The notes below the pieces were generated by a model. The model had not been told where the DNA came from and made no database searches. It saw only the letters and a list, made by a program, of their open reading frames with translations. The position numbers and the translations under genes were made by a program. Shown one piece after another: positions 46,332 to 54,552 of a stretch of DNA of 64,000 nt. Every line of letters begins with the position of its first letter. Within the stretch, counting starts at the first letter, position 1. Source of the stretch: Phycisphaerales bacterium (lineage in GTDB: Bacteria > Planctomycetota > Phycisphaerae > Phycisphaerales > UBA1924); contig JADLFW010000043.1 of assembly GCA_020849615.1 (NCBI GenBank), positions 50,343 through 114,342 on the forward strand, in the 5' to 3' direction.

Positions 46332-47105
46332 TCACCGCGTGTAGCATCCGTCATCCCAGCTGTCGGCCGCGAGAAAGAACCGCGCGGGCCGGTCCGCCGC
46401 GTGCGCATCCAGGAACATCGCCGCCGCGCCCGCCCCGTGCCGGCGCGGGCCGATGCGGAAGTCATCGGTCGCCGGCGTGATGTGCTTGCAGATCCACACG
46501 TCGTAGCACTGGCCGATCGCCAGGTCCCCTTCGCCCAGCCGGGCCCACACTTCGTACATCGCGTGGTCGGCATCGTCGGCCAGGTCGGTCAGGTAGAGCG
46601 TGGATGTCGGGAACGGGATCAGCGATGCCGGCATGGGCCCGCGCCGCAGCGCCGGGTCGTCGATCCCGCGCTCATCGGGCAGGCCCGGCGCACGGAACGC
46701 GAACCCGTTGGCGACGAAGTGGATGTTGTGCGGCCCGCGCGGATGGGCCGGGCAGCGGTAGTAAGGCGCGCCGGCGAACCGGTCGTCCAGGTCCTCGCCG
46801 ACAGCGCAGCGGTCATCGAGGTACGGCCGCAGCGCGATGTTCCAGGGGATGCGGGCGCGCCTGGATTCGGGCGTCGGCCCCATCGTCCCCTCGCGCGGGA
46901 TGTAGCCGCGGTTGGCGGCTTCGTACATCCACAGCGCCGCGGCGATCTGGCGCGAGTTGGACAGGCATACAGCGGCCCGGCCCGCCGCCCGCGCCCCCGC
47001 CAGCGCGGGCAACAGCACGCCGACCAGCAGCGCGATAACGGCGATGACCACCAGGCACTCGATGAGCGTCAATGCGCGCACCGCAACCCCGGGTCGCACG
47101 CCCAT
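46332..47105 (-). CDS. Solitary prepilin-like protein (DUF1559 type)
   Basis: About 257 residues from ATG 47105. Leader MGVRPGVAVRA then LTLIECLVVIAVIALLVGVL with Glu5; Ala is at -1. The C-terminus ends with RRHGAGAAAMFLDAHAADRP, comparable to the H-x(9)-DG type tail of planctomycete pseudopilin-like proteins. These belong to a large family in Planctomycetota of unknown function. Not adjacent to the secretion operon. Confidence 0.72.
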   Translation of the reverse strand: MGVRPGVAVRALTLIECLVVIAVIALLVGVLLPALAGARAAGRAAVCLSNSRQIAAALWMYEAANRGYIPREGTMGPTPESRRARIPWNIALRPYLDDRCAVGEDLDDRFAGAPYYRCPAHPRGPHNIHFVANGFAFRAPGLPDERGIDDPALRRGPMPASLIPFPTSTLYLTDLADDADHAMYEVWARLGEGDLAIGQCYDVWICKHITPATDDFRIGPRRHGAGAAAMFLDAHAADRPARFFLAADSWDDGCYTR

Positions 47106-47237
47106 GGAGGGTTCTACGCCCCTCCCCGCGGGCAACTGCAGGGGATCTCACCCCGAGCCGGATGCGCCCAACGCGGGTTGCGTGCGCAGGGGCCGGTGTT
47201 TGTTCGCACGCCGGACGCCGTGGTCAGCTTGATCTGG

Positions 47238-47243
47238 TACGCT
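47238..47243 (+). promoter_or_regulatory. Possible extended -10 box for sulfatase gene
   Basis: TACGCT preceded by CTGG, as at 35257; no -35 was clear. Confidence 0.3.
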
Positions 47244-47444
47244 CCGCATGTTGGCTCTCCGCGGAGCCCTCGCCGCAACGCTCCGGGTTGGAACTGTGCG
47301 CTTGGTGCCAGGGATCGCCCATCGACTGCGCCACGTACCGGTACCCGCGCTGTCTCCGCGCCGCGGCGGTCCTTCGCCGATCGCGCCGAGCCGCCGGGGC
47401 CCGCCCGGCTGATGGTTATCTTCGTGCTTTCCGCAACATCCTCC

Positions 47445-47450
47445 AGGAGG
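47445..47450 (+). promoter_or_regulatory. Strong ribosome-binding site
   Basis: AGGAGG five nt before the ATG at 47456; decides the sulfatase start against a longer in-frame reading. Confidence 0.7.
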
Positions 47451-47455
47451 TCTAT

Positions 47456-49060
47456 ATGGTCGATCTGAAACGTCCGGGCCCGTCAACCCTCTCCTCGCTC
47501 AGGATGCTCCTGAGCCTGCTGGCGCTGCTGCTGCCGGTGTGTGTGGCGACGGGCCACGCCCGGGCCCAGGACAAGAAGCCCAACATCGTCGTCATCTGGG
47601 GCGATGACATCGGCCAGGCCAACATCAGCGCCTACACGATGGGCGTCATGGGCTACCGCACGCCCAGCATCGATCGCATCGCCCGCGAGGGCATGATCTT
47701 CACCGATTACTACGCCGAGCAGTCCTGCACCGCCGGGCGCTCGACATTCATCACGGGCCAGTGCACCCTCCGCACGGGCCTGTCCAAGGTCGGCCTCCCC
47801 GGCGCGGATGTGGGCCTGCGCAGCTCCACACCCACCCTCGCCGAGATGCTCAAGCCCCTGGGCTACGCCACGGGCCAGTTCGGCAAGAACCACCTCGGCG
47901 ACCGCGATGAGTTCCTCCCCACCGTCCACGGTTTCGATGAGTTCTTCGGCAACCTCTACCACCTCAACGCCGAGGAGGAGCCCGAGAACCGCAACTACCC
48001 GACCGACCCCGAGTTCCGCAAGAAGTTCGGGCCGCGGGGTGTGCTCAAGTGCAAGGCCGACGGCAAGGGCGGCCAGACCATCGAGAACACGGGCCCGCTG
48101 ACCAGGAAGCGCATGGAGACCATCGACGACGAGACCTCCAGCGCCGCCATCGACTACATCCAGCGCCAGCACGCCGCCGGAAAGCCCTTCTTCTGCTGGT
48201 GGAACGGCACCCGCATGCATTTCCGCACGCACGTCTCCGAGGCGCACCGCAGCCCGGCCGGGCTGAGCGCCCGCACCGAGTACGCCGATGGCATGGTGGA
48301 GCACGACAACCACGTCGGCCTGATCCTCAAGGCCCTCGATGACCTCGGCATCGCCGACAACACCATCGTGCTCTACGCCACCGACAACGGGCCGCACATG
48401 AACTCCTGGCCCGACTCGGCGATGACGCCGTTCCGCAACGAGAAGAACAGCAACTGGGAAGGGGCGTTCCGCGTGCCCTGCGCGATCCGCTGGCCCGGCA
48501 GGATCAAGCCCGGCTCGGTCTGCAACGAGATCGTCAGCGGCCTGGACTGGATGCCGACCTTCCTCGCCGCCGCCGGCGATGACAAGGCTGTGGACAAGCT
48601 CCTCAAGGGTGTCGATCTCGGCGGCCGATCCGTCAAGGCCCACCTCGACGGCTACAACATCCTCCCCCTGCTCACCGGCGCTGCGGACAAGAGCCCCCGC
48701 AAGGAGTTCTTCTACTTCAACGATGATGGCCAGCTCGTCGCCATGCGCTTCGAGAACTGGAAGCTCGTCTTCGCCGAGCAGCGGGCGCCGGGCACGCTCC
48801 GCGTCTGGGCCGAGCCCTTCACCAGCCTCCGCATCCCGCTCATGTTCGACCTCCGGGCCGATCCCTACGAACGGGCCCAGATCACGTCGAACACCTACTA
48901 CGACTGGCTGATCGACCACGCCTTCCTGCTGGTGCCGGCCCAGGCCTACGCCGGCAAGTTCCTCGAGACCTTCAAGGCGTACCCGCCCGCGCAGAAGGCC
49001 GCCGCGTTCAACCTCGATGATGTCATGAAGAGCCTTGAGTCCGGGGCCGGCAGCAAGTAG
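47456..49060 (+). CDS. Exported type I sulfatase
   Basis: 534 residues with a signal peptide cut after ARA (~37). The alkaline-phosphatase fold begins KPNIVVIWGDDIGQ (metal Asp pair). The formylglycine site is CTAGR (91-95), a CxAxR variant of the usual CxPxR, so maturation by a formylglycine-generating enzyme elsewhere in the genome is needed. FGKNHLGD, DNGPHMNSWPD and the C-terminal YERAQITSN follow. It would remove sulfate esters in the periplasm or outside. The substrate is unknown; neighbours are a small lipoprotein and a HAD hydrolase. Confidence 0.9.
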   Translation: MVDLKRPGPSTLSSLRMLLSLLALLLPVCVATGHARAQDKKPNIVVIWGDDIGQANISAYTMGVMGYRTPSIDRIAREGMIFTDYYAEQSCTAGRSTFITGQCTLRTGLSKVGLPGADVGLRSSTPTLAEMLKPLGYATGQFGKNHLGDRDEFLPTVHGFDEFFGNLYHLNAEEEPENRNYPTDPEFRKKFGPRGVLKCKADGKGGQTIENTGPLTRKRMETIDDETSSAAIDYIQRQHAAGKPFFCWWNGTRMHFRTHVSEAHRSPAGLSARTEYADGMVEHDNHVGLILKALDDLGIADNTIVLYATDNGPHMNSWPDSAMTPFRNEKNSNWEGAFRVPCAIRWPGRIKPGSVCNEIVSGLDWMPTFLAAAGDDKAVDKLLKGVDLGGRSVKAHLDGYNILPLLTGAADKSPRKEFFYFNDDGQLVAMRFENWKLVFAEQRAPGTLRVWAEPFTSLRIPLMFDLRADPYERAQITSNTYYDWLIDHAFLLVPAQAYAGKFLETFKAYPPAQKAAAFNLDDVMKSLESGAGSK

Positions 49061-49085
49061 CCCGCAGATACGCTCCTGTTCACTC

Positions 49086-49122
49086 GCCCGCCCCGTTCAG
49101 CGATGGGGCGGGCCGATTTCCT
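49086..49122 (+). terminator. Intrinsic terminator after sulfatase
   Basis: GCCCGCCCC (49086-49094) and GGGGCGGGC (49105-49113) pair perfectly, followed by CGATTTCCTTCC. It separates the sulfatase from the following lipoprotein gene. Confidence 0.6.
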
Positions 49123-49153
49123 TCCTCACACAACTCTGGCCAGGAGCACCGCC

Positions 49154-49414
49154 ATGACCATCGCCCGCACCACCCGCCGCATCCTGCCCGCCGCCGCCCT
49201 CCTGATCACCGCTCTCGCCGCCGGCTGCGGCGGCCATTACAAGGTCACCGACCCCGCCAGCGGCAAGGCCTACTACACCACCAGCGTGGACCACGAGCGC
49301 AACGGCGCGGTGAAGTTCAAGGATGCCCGTACCGACTCCAAGGTCACGCTGATGTCCTCCGAGGTGCAGAAGATCAGCAAGAAGGACTACAAGGCCGCGG
49401 TCGAGGCCAAGTAA
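49154..49414 (+). CDS. Small lipoprotein (YgdI/YgdR-like)
   Basis: 86 residues; lipobox AAGC (Cys25) after a signal beginning MTIARTTRR. The mature ~60 residues (KVTDPASGKAYYTTS ... VKFKDARTDSKVTLMSSEVQKI) resemble the Sm-like DUF903 fold of YgdI/YgdR lipoproteins, but the match is by pattern only. Preceded by CAGGAGCACC and followed 10 nt later by the HAD gene. Confidence 0.68.
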   Translation: MTIARTTRRILPAAALLITALAAGCGGHYKVTDPASGKAYYTTSVDHERNGAVKFKDARTDSKVTLMSSEVQKISKKDYKAAVEAK

Positions 49415-49423
49415 GGACCCGCC

Positions 49424-50461
49424 ATGCCCACCCGCCGTTCCTTCGTGCGCATCGCGTGCGTGCTGTTCACGTTCACGCTCGGTCTCACCGGTGCCGCCTC
49501 CGCCGCGGATGACTCGCGTGAAGCCCCGGACCCGCTCCCGTCCTGGAACGACACACCGGCCCGGAGCGCCATCCTCGAGTTTGTCCGCGTCTCCACGACC
49601 GAGGGCTCGCCCGGCTTCATCCCGCCCGAGGAGAGGATCGCCGTATTCGACAACGACGGCACCCTCTGGGCCGAGCACCCCATGTACTTCCAGCTCGCCT
49701 TCGCGATCGACCGCGTGAAGGCCCTCGCGCCGGCCCGCCCCGACTGGCAGGACAAGGAGCCCTTCAAGTCCATCCTCGCCGGCGACCTCAAGACCGCCCT
49801 CGCGGACGGCGAGCGGGCCGTTGTCGAGATCATCATGGCCACCCACGCCGGGATGACCACCGATGAGTTCGCGCTCGCGGTCTCGGACTGGGCCGCCTCG
49901 GCCCGGCACCCGCGGTTTGATCAGCCCTACACCGCGTGCGTCTACCAGCCCATGCTCGAGCTGCTCGCCTGCCTCCGGGCCGGCGGGTTCAAGACGTACA
50001 TCGTCTCGGGCGGCGGTGTCGAGTTCATGCGACCCTGGGCGTCCCGCGTGTACGGCATCCCGCCCGAGCAGATCATCGGCAGCAGCGGCAAGACGCAGTT
50101 CGAGCTGCGCGGGGGCTCGCCCGTGCTGGTGAAGCTCCCCCAGATCGAGTTCATCGACGACAAGGAGGGCAAGCCCGCCGCGATCAACAACCGCATCGGC
50201 CGTCGCCCGGCCGCGGCCTTCGGAAACTCCGATGGCGACCTCGCCATGCTCCAGTGGACCGCCGCGGGCGATCCCGCGCACCCGGGCCGCGCGCGCCTCG
50301 CGATGATCATCCGCCACACCGATGCCCAGCGCGAGTGGGCCTACGACCGTGAATCTCCCATCGGTCGCCTCGACAAGGCCCTCGACGAGGCTACATCGCG
50401 CGGCTTCATCGTCGTCGACATGAAGGCCGACTGGAAGAAGGTCTTCGCGTTCGAGAAGTGA
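49424..50461 (+). CDS. Exported HAD-superfamily hydrolase
   Basis: 345 residues with a signal peptide ending ASA (~27). HAD motif I is FDNDGTLW (Asp76, Asp78), motif II VSGGG, motif III/IV near AAFGNSDGDLAMLQW. The phosphoserine-phosphatase-like order fits a phosphatase acting outside the cytoplasm; such HAD proteins often accompany sulfatases. Ends 9 nt before the convergent dockerin-like gene. Confidence 0.82.
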   Translation: MPTRRSFVRIACVLFTFTLGLTGAASAADDSREAPDPLPSWNDTPARSAILEFVRVSTTEGSPGFIPPEERIAVFDNDGTLWAEHPMYFQLAFAIDRVKALAPARPDWQDKEPFKSILAGDLKTALADGERAVVEIIMATHAGMTTDEFALAVSDWAASARHPRFDQPYTACVYQPMLELLACLRAGGFKTYIVSGGGVEFMRPWASRVYGIPPEQIIGSSGKTQFELRGGSPVLVKLPQIEFIDDKEGKPAAINNRIGRRPAAAFGNSDGDLAMLQWTAAGDPAHPGRARLAMIIRHTDAQREWAYDRESPIGRLDKALDEATSRGFIVVDMKADWKKVFAFEK

Positions 50462-50472
50462 CGGGCCGCGGC

Positions 50473-52068
50473 TCAGCAGCCCGCCTCGTACAGGTTCAGG
50501 AACTCGAGGTAATCGGAGAAGTCCACGAGCCCATCCCCGTTCAGGTCGGCCCGGCTGTCCTGCGCATCGTACAGGTTCAGGAACTGGAGATAGTCGCCGA
50601 AGTCCAGCAGCCCATCGCCGTTGAGGTCGCCGGGGATGTAGCCGATCGTCACGGCATCGGCGCCGTAGACGACGCTGATGAGGCCCTGGGGCATCTCCGG
50701 CAGGTCGTGCACGGCGAACGTCCCGGACAGCTCGCCGCTCACCACGACAAACGACGAGCAGGGAGGCAGCACGTAATCATCGCGGAAGGCGACGCTCAGC
50801 ACGCCGTCCAGCGTGAGGCTGTGGCCCGTGGCGTCGAGATGGTCGCGCTGCTCGGGCGCATCGCCGCCCAGCTCGATCTTCACGACGCTGGTGGGCTCCA
50901 TGACGGCGCGGCTGTACAGGAGCAGCGTCCCGAGCGGCGCGCCCGGCGCCAGGATGCCCGCGTTGCGCAGCTCCATGCCGGCGCTGTGGATCATCCCGAC
51001 TCCGGAGATCGTGTGCCCCGCGCCGTTGGTCACCGCCCCCTGATCCCGCGACAGGAACAACTCGGTGTCGCCCGCCTCTTCCAGGCGGATCTCGCCCGTG
51101 CCGCCGATCACGCCGGCATCCAGCATCTCCAGGCGCGTGTTGTTCATCGTGCTCGACCGGCCCGTCACGCGGATCAGCCCGTCGTTCGTCAGGCCGTAGC
51201 GGACGTGCAGCGTCGTGAACGCGACCGTCGGGGAAGGCAGGATGACCCACTCGCCCGCCGCCGTCACGTCGCTGACCTCGGCGCTCGAGCCGGCCGCGAT
51301 CTCGACCCTTCCGCCGTTGATGGATCGCACCGTCCCGCCCCACACCTCGCCCGGGCTGAAGACGACCGGCGCTCCGTCCGCCTCGATCACTCCCGCCCCG
51401 GTCTGTGTGATGCGGTCACCCGAGAGAACGAGCGTTCCCGCCCCCACGGCCCGCATCACCGCGCGGTTCTCCGCCCGGGCGCTGAAGGTCAGCCCGCCGG
51501 GCCGGTCGGCGGAGATCAGCCCCTCGTTGATGAACGTGAGGACCGAGCCTTGGATGGTGCCCTCGCCCGTGATCGAATGGCCCGCCCCGTGCAGGAAGTC
51601 CCCGGCGCCCATGAGCACGATCTCGGTGTCCCCCGCCTCCTCCATCCTCAGTTCGCCCGAGCCCATCAGCGAATACCCGACGCCGTTGACCTGGATCCGC
51701 ACGCCGGCCTCGCGGGCCGGATCACCCGCGAGACGGATCAGCCCGTCGTTGGTCATGTGCCCGAAGACCGACAGCAGCGTCGGCTCGGTCGAGTCGCCGG
51801 GCGGCGGGTCCATCCGCAGCACCGCCTCCGGGTTGCTCGCCGTGTAGCGACCCACCGCGTACGCCACGCCGCCGAATGACACCGTGTACGGGCCGAGGAG
51901 CTCCAGACGCGCCTCAACCCCCGGCCCGTGCGGCACCACCGCCGGGGTCCAGTTCGACGCCACACCCCAGTCCCCGCTCACCGGCACGGCCCAGCTGTAC
52001 ACCTGCGCCCGGGCCGCGCCCGAGATCATCACCGCGCCCGCGCACACCGCCATCAGCTCGCTTCTCAT
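50473..52068 (-). CDS. Secreted beta-repeat protein with dockerin-like C-terminus
   Basis: 531 residues from ATG 52068; signal peptide cut after ARA (~21). The body is a beta-helix-like series of units: (M)xNDGLIRLxG, GSGELRMEEAGDTEIVL, GAGHSITGEG appear twice or more, as in autotransporter-like passenger repeats. The C-terminus has GDLNGDGLLDFGDYLQFLNLY and ADLNGDGLVDFSDYLEFLNLYEAGC, two EF-hand-like dockerin-type repeats that bind Ca. In Phycisphaerae such tails occur on many secreted proteins and may serve for attachment. Function otherwise unknown. Confidence 0.78.
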   Translation of the reverse strand: MRSELMAVCAGAVMISGAARAQVYSWAVPVSGDWGVASNWTPAVVPHGPGVEARLELLGPYTVSFGGVAYAVGRYTASNPEAVLRMDPPPGDSTEPTLLSVFGHMTNDGLIRLAGDPAREAGVRIQVNGVGYSLMGSGELRMEEAGDTEIVLMGAGDFLHGAGHSITGEGTIQGSVLTFINEGLISADRPGGLTFSARAENRAVMRAVGAGTLVLSGDRITQTGAGVIEADGAPVVFSPGEVWGGTVRSINGGRVEIAAGSSAEVSDVTAAGEWVILPSPTVAFTTLHVRYGLTNDGLIRVTGRSSTMNNTRLEMLDAGVIGGTGEIRLEEAGDTELFLSRDQGAVTNGAGHTISGVGMIHSAGMELRNAGILAPGAPLGTLLLYSRAVMEPTSVVKIELGGDAPEQRDHLDATGHSLTLDGVLSVAFRDDYVLPPCSSFVVVSGELSGTFAVHDLPEMPQGLISVVYGADAVTIGYIPGDLNGDGLLDFGDYLQFLNLYDAQDSRADLNGDGLVDFSDYLEFLNLYEAGC

Positions 52069-52262
52069 CGGTGCCTCCGCAGCGCTCGGGGATCGAATCC
52101 GCGTGAGGAATGGTCCGCACCCGACCCAAGAAGGCCGCGTGCCGGCCCCGGCCAGGCAGCCGAAGCTCCCGACAGTGAAGCAGCCGGCCGGGGTGAAGTG
52201 CAAGCGGAATGTGCGCCTGTTCCGGTGTCCGTATTCCGTACGGGCCGGCCCGGCGGGCCCGT

Positions 52263-52880
52263 CTAGTCCTCCCGCTCCTCACGCTTCTCACGCCCCACCA
52301 GGATCCGCGCGATGACATCCTGCACGTGCCGCCGGTCGCGGTCGGTGCCGTGCTCATCGATCTTCATCGCCGTGAGGATGCCGTAGCCCAGCCCGATGTA
52401 GATCAGCAGCCACGCGATGATCTCATCGCTGAAGATCCGCATGACGCGGTGCTCGGCCTGGGCCGCCGCGATCTCCTTGGTCAGGAACGCGTGCAGGTTC
52501 TTCATGTGCCCCTGCACCGCCTCGTGGATCAGCGGGTCTCCCACCTCGGTGATCGACTGCAGCAGCACGCGGTAGGCATCGCGCCCGTGGGCGCTCACCA
52601 TCGGGTTGTCGCCCAGCAGCCGCCGCAGCCGCTCCGCCGGGTCCTTGGCGCCCCGGAGCTCCTGCTTCCACTGCGAGAGCGTCCGCTCCGCCCCGCGCTC
52701 CACCAGCGCGATGAACAGGTCCCGCTTGGATTTGAAATGCCGGTAGATGATCGGTTCGGTCACGCCCGCGGCCTTGGCCAGCTCGGCGGTCGTGGCCCGC
52801 GCATACCCGGCCTTGGAGAAGAGCTCCGCGGCACAGTCCAGGAGTTGTTCGCGGCGTTTCGCCGCCGGCAGACGGCTCAT
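52263..52880 (-). CDS. TetR-family transcriptional regulator
   Basis: 205 residues from ATG 52880, where MSRLPAAKRREQLLDCAAEL begins the usual TetR N-terminus. The HTH is ATTAELAKAAGVTEPIIYRHFKSKRDLF. C-terminal ligand-binding helices are followed by a short basic/acidic tail. Earlier in-frame starts only translate the repeat at 52893-52944. The target genes are not evident; the nearest are rnpA/yidD upstream and the dockerin-like gene downstream. Confidence 0.88.
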   Translation of the reverse strand: MSRLPAAKRREQLLDCAAELFSKAGYARATTAELAKAAGVTEPIIYRHFKSKRDLFIALVERGAERTLSQWKQELRGAKDPAERLRRLLGDNPMVSAHGRDAYRVLLQSITEVGDPLIHEAVQGHMKNLHAFLTKEIAAAQAEHRVMRIFSDEIIAWLLIYIGLGYGILTAMKIDEHGTDRDRRHVQDVIARILVGREKREERED

Positions 52881-52892
52881 CGTGGCGTTCCG

Positions 52893-52944
52893 CCCCGAAA
52901 CCCCGAATCCCGACACCCCGAAACCCCGACTCCCCAAACCCCCG
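52893..52944. repeat. 8-bp phrase repeat upstream of tetR
   Basis: CCCCGAAA, CCCCGAAT, CCCGACA, CCCCGAAA, CCCCGACT and CCCCAAA follow one another. Reads as a poor tandem of an 8-bp unit in the tetR leader, between tetR and the unannotated gap to yidD. Confidence 0.65.
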
Positions 52945-53075
52945 TATCAACCCGGACTGGTGTTCGCCGTCGGGGCCCACCCCCGGATCGGTGGGCCGCG
53001 GCGGCCCGGCCCTTTACCCCGCCTGGGCGTTCAGGAGGGCCGGCAAGTCGATACTAACATACCACCGGCGCAGTG

Positions 53076-53372
53076 TCATCCCCGATCCGGCCGAGATCGG
53101 CGATCCTGGGCCTGTTGGCTCGTCACCAGGGGCTCTGCCGGCGGAACGGGGTCATAGCCCCCCTTTGTGAGGGGGTGGCACCGCAGCACCCGCCGGATGG
53201 TCAGCCACGTCCCCCGCATCGGCCCGTGCTCGGCATACGCCTCCAGTGCGTATCGGGAGCAGGTGGGGCTGAACCGGCACTGGCCGCCGATGAAGGGCGA
53301 CAGCGTCACCCGGTAGGCCCAGATCAGGGCGATGAACGGCGAGCTGAGCCATAAGTTGGCCCGGCGACTCAT
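53076..53372 (-). CDS. yidD: YidD membrane protein insertion efficiency factor
   Basis: 98 residues. N-terminal hydrophobic helix ([17 protein letters not shown]), then the family signature [20 protein letters not shown] and [18 protein letters not shown]. YidD helps YidC-mediated insertion of membrane proteins. It overlaps rnpA (ATGA), the classical gene order rnpA-yidD. The C-terminal ~15 residues are Arg-rich and extra. Confidence 0.95.
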   Translation of the reverse strand: MSRRANLWLSSPFIALIWAYRVTLSPFIGGQCRFSPTCSRYALEAYAEHGPMRGTWLTIRRVLRCHPLTKGGYDPVPPAEPLVTSQQAQDRRSRPDRG

Positions 53373-53779
53373 TTTGCATCACCTTCGGAAGCCTCGCGCA
53401 CCAGCCCCCGGCGCACCGCTTCTGCATGGATCGGCCCGACAAGACTCAGCAGCAGGTCGCGGTACCCCGCCAGGGCGTAGGCCTCGTGGGGGCGGACGTT
53501 GATGACCAGGTCGTACCCCCCTTCGGCGTGCAGCGGCAGGTCGTGCTGGAGCTGGCGGAAGGCCTCGCGGAGCTTGCGCTTGATCCCGTTGCGGGCCACC
53601 GCGTTGCCCACCCGCGACCCGACCGAGAGCCCCAGGCGGTCATGGGGGACCTGGTTGGGCCGGGCGAAGATCGTGAGCGGCCCGCGCGACCGCTTCAGCC
53701 GCAGGTCATAGACCGCCTTGAACTCGTTGGCGTGGGTCAGGCGATGCCGGGGACGGAAGGTGAGCCGGGGCTGGGTCAA
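53369..53779 (-). CDS. rnpA: Ribonuclease P protein component RnpA
   Basis: 136 residues, start TTG at 53779. Protein subunit of RNase P, which matures tRNA 5' ends with the RNA subunit (gene not found here). The RNR motif is [14 protein letters not shown]; the fold pattern [10 protein letters not shown] ... [17 protein letters not shown] precedes it. rpmH, normally just upstream, is absent. A TACCCT box lies 6 nt before the TTG, so the start is supported by promoter spacing rather than a ribosome-binding site. Confidence 0.93.
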   Translation of the reverse strand: MTQPRLTFRPRHRLTHANEFKAVYDLRLKRSRGPLTIFARPNQVPHDRLGLSVGSRVGNAVARNGIKRKLREAFRQLQHDLPLHAEGGYDLVINVRPHEAYALAGYRDLLLSLVGPIHAEAVRRGLVREASEGDAK

Positions 53780-53785
53780 CGATCA

Positions 53786-53791
53786 AGGGTA
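53786..53791 (-). promoter_or_regulatory. -10-like box 6 nt from the rnpA start
   Basis: TACCCT on the minus strand ends 6 nt before the TTG of rnpA. Confidence 0.4.
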
Positions 53792-53792
53792 G

Positions 53793-53905
53793 AAACACGG
53801 AGGGCCGCGGGGAGGCACGGAAAAGCCAGATGGGAAGGGAATAGAGGTGAAGCGAAGGGCACGGGCGGGCACAGCCGTGAGGAGGCGCCCAAGTGCCCTC
53901 GGTGC
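53793..53905. repeat. Phrase-like intergenic repeat
   Basis: Between rnpA and the upstream membrane-protein gene. AAACACGGAGGGCCGCGGGG, AGGCACGG, AAGGGCACGG and GGGCACAGC are followed by CAAGTGCCCTCGGTGCTT, which is partly inverse-complementary to the first part. Similar units occur at 40.3 kb. Confidence 0.6.
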
Positions 53906-54493
53906 TTAGCCCCTCCGGACCGCCTGCGGCAGCAGCCCGATCAGCACGCACAGCGCGCCGCCCGCGATCAGCCAGATGCGGGTCTTGTCGTCGGTTGTCC
54001 AGCGTTCCAGCATGGAGCCGACCTTGGCCCGGTCGTTCAGGAGCAGCGGCTCGGGCTCCAGCGCCGGGAAGACCGAAGCGCTGGACCTTCCAGTCTCGGT
54101 CGCGCCGGGCAGCGGCATGCGGTCGGATGGGATCTGGTTGAGCTGGCTGGCGGCCAGCGACTGGATCAGCGACTGGTCGGCATCATCGAGCGACTTGAGG
54201 TAGTCGGTGTACCGGTCGAGGCGGTCCACGCGGTGCTGCTCGACCGCCAGCGCGCGGTCGCGCAGCCAGCGGGCCTCCTCAAGGTCATCCTTCGCCGGGA
54301 TCAGCACCGTCGCCGTCAGGATCGCCAGCCCGGCGATCAGGAACAGCCATCCGGGATCGAAGAGCACGATCGGCCGGCCCGGCCTTGAAATCGCCCGCCC
54401 GATCGCCCGGCCCGGCGCTGATTCCGGCGCGGCGTGTGATGCCGCGTCCGGGCGCTGGAAGGTGGCGGAGGTGGCGGTGGCCGAAGCATCCAT
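53906..54493 (-). CDS. Hypothetical two-helix membrane protein
   Basis: 195 residues from ATG 54493. Membrane helices at ~50-70 (WLFLIAGLAILTATVLI) and ~173-192 (IWLIAGGALCVLIGLL) with a charged helical middle that reads like a coiled coil (LEEARWLRDRALAVEQHRVD). I recognise no family. It follows the beta-lactamase-like gene by 59 nt on the same strand; a longer in-frame start has no support. Confidence 0.62.
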   Translation of the reverse strand: MDASATATSATFQRPDAASHAAPESAPGRAIGRAISRPGRPIVLFDPGWLFLIAGLAILTATVLIPAKDDLEEARWLRDRALAVEQHRVDRLDRYTDYLKSLDDADQSLIQSLAASQLNQIPSDRMPLPGATETGRSSASVFPALEPEPLLLNDRAKVGSMLERWTTDDKTRIWLIAGGALCVLIGLLPQAVRRG

Positions 54494-54552
54494 GGAACCT
54501 GCTTCTATCGGCCCGGATGGCCCGGCAGGATCGGATTTCCCATGCGCCCCCG

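Larger units (their letters stand above)
47106..47455. other. Divergent intergenic region, 350 bp
   Basis: The gap between the pseudopilin-like gene and the sulfatase gene. I see no gene in it. It holds a CTGGTACGCT extended -10-like sequence at 47234-47243 and the sulfatase ribosome-binding site AGGAGG at 47445-47450. That leaves a leader of about 200 nt in which I recognise no riboswitch. Confidence 0.4.
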
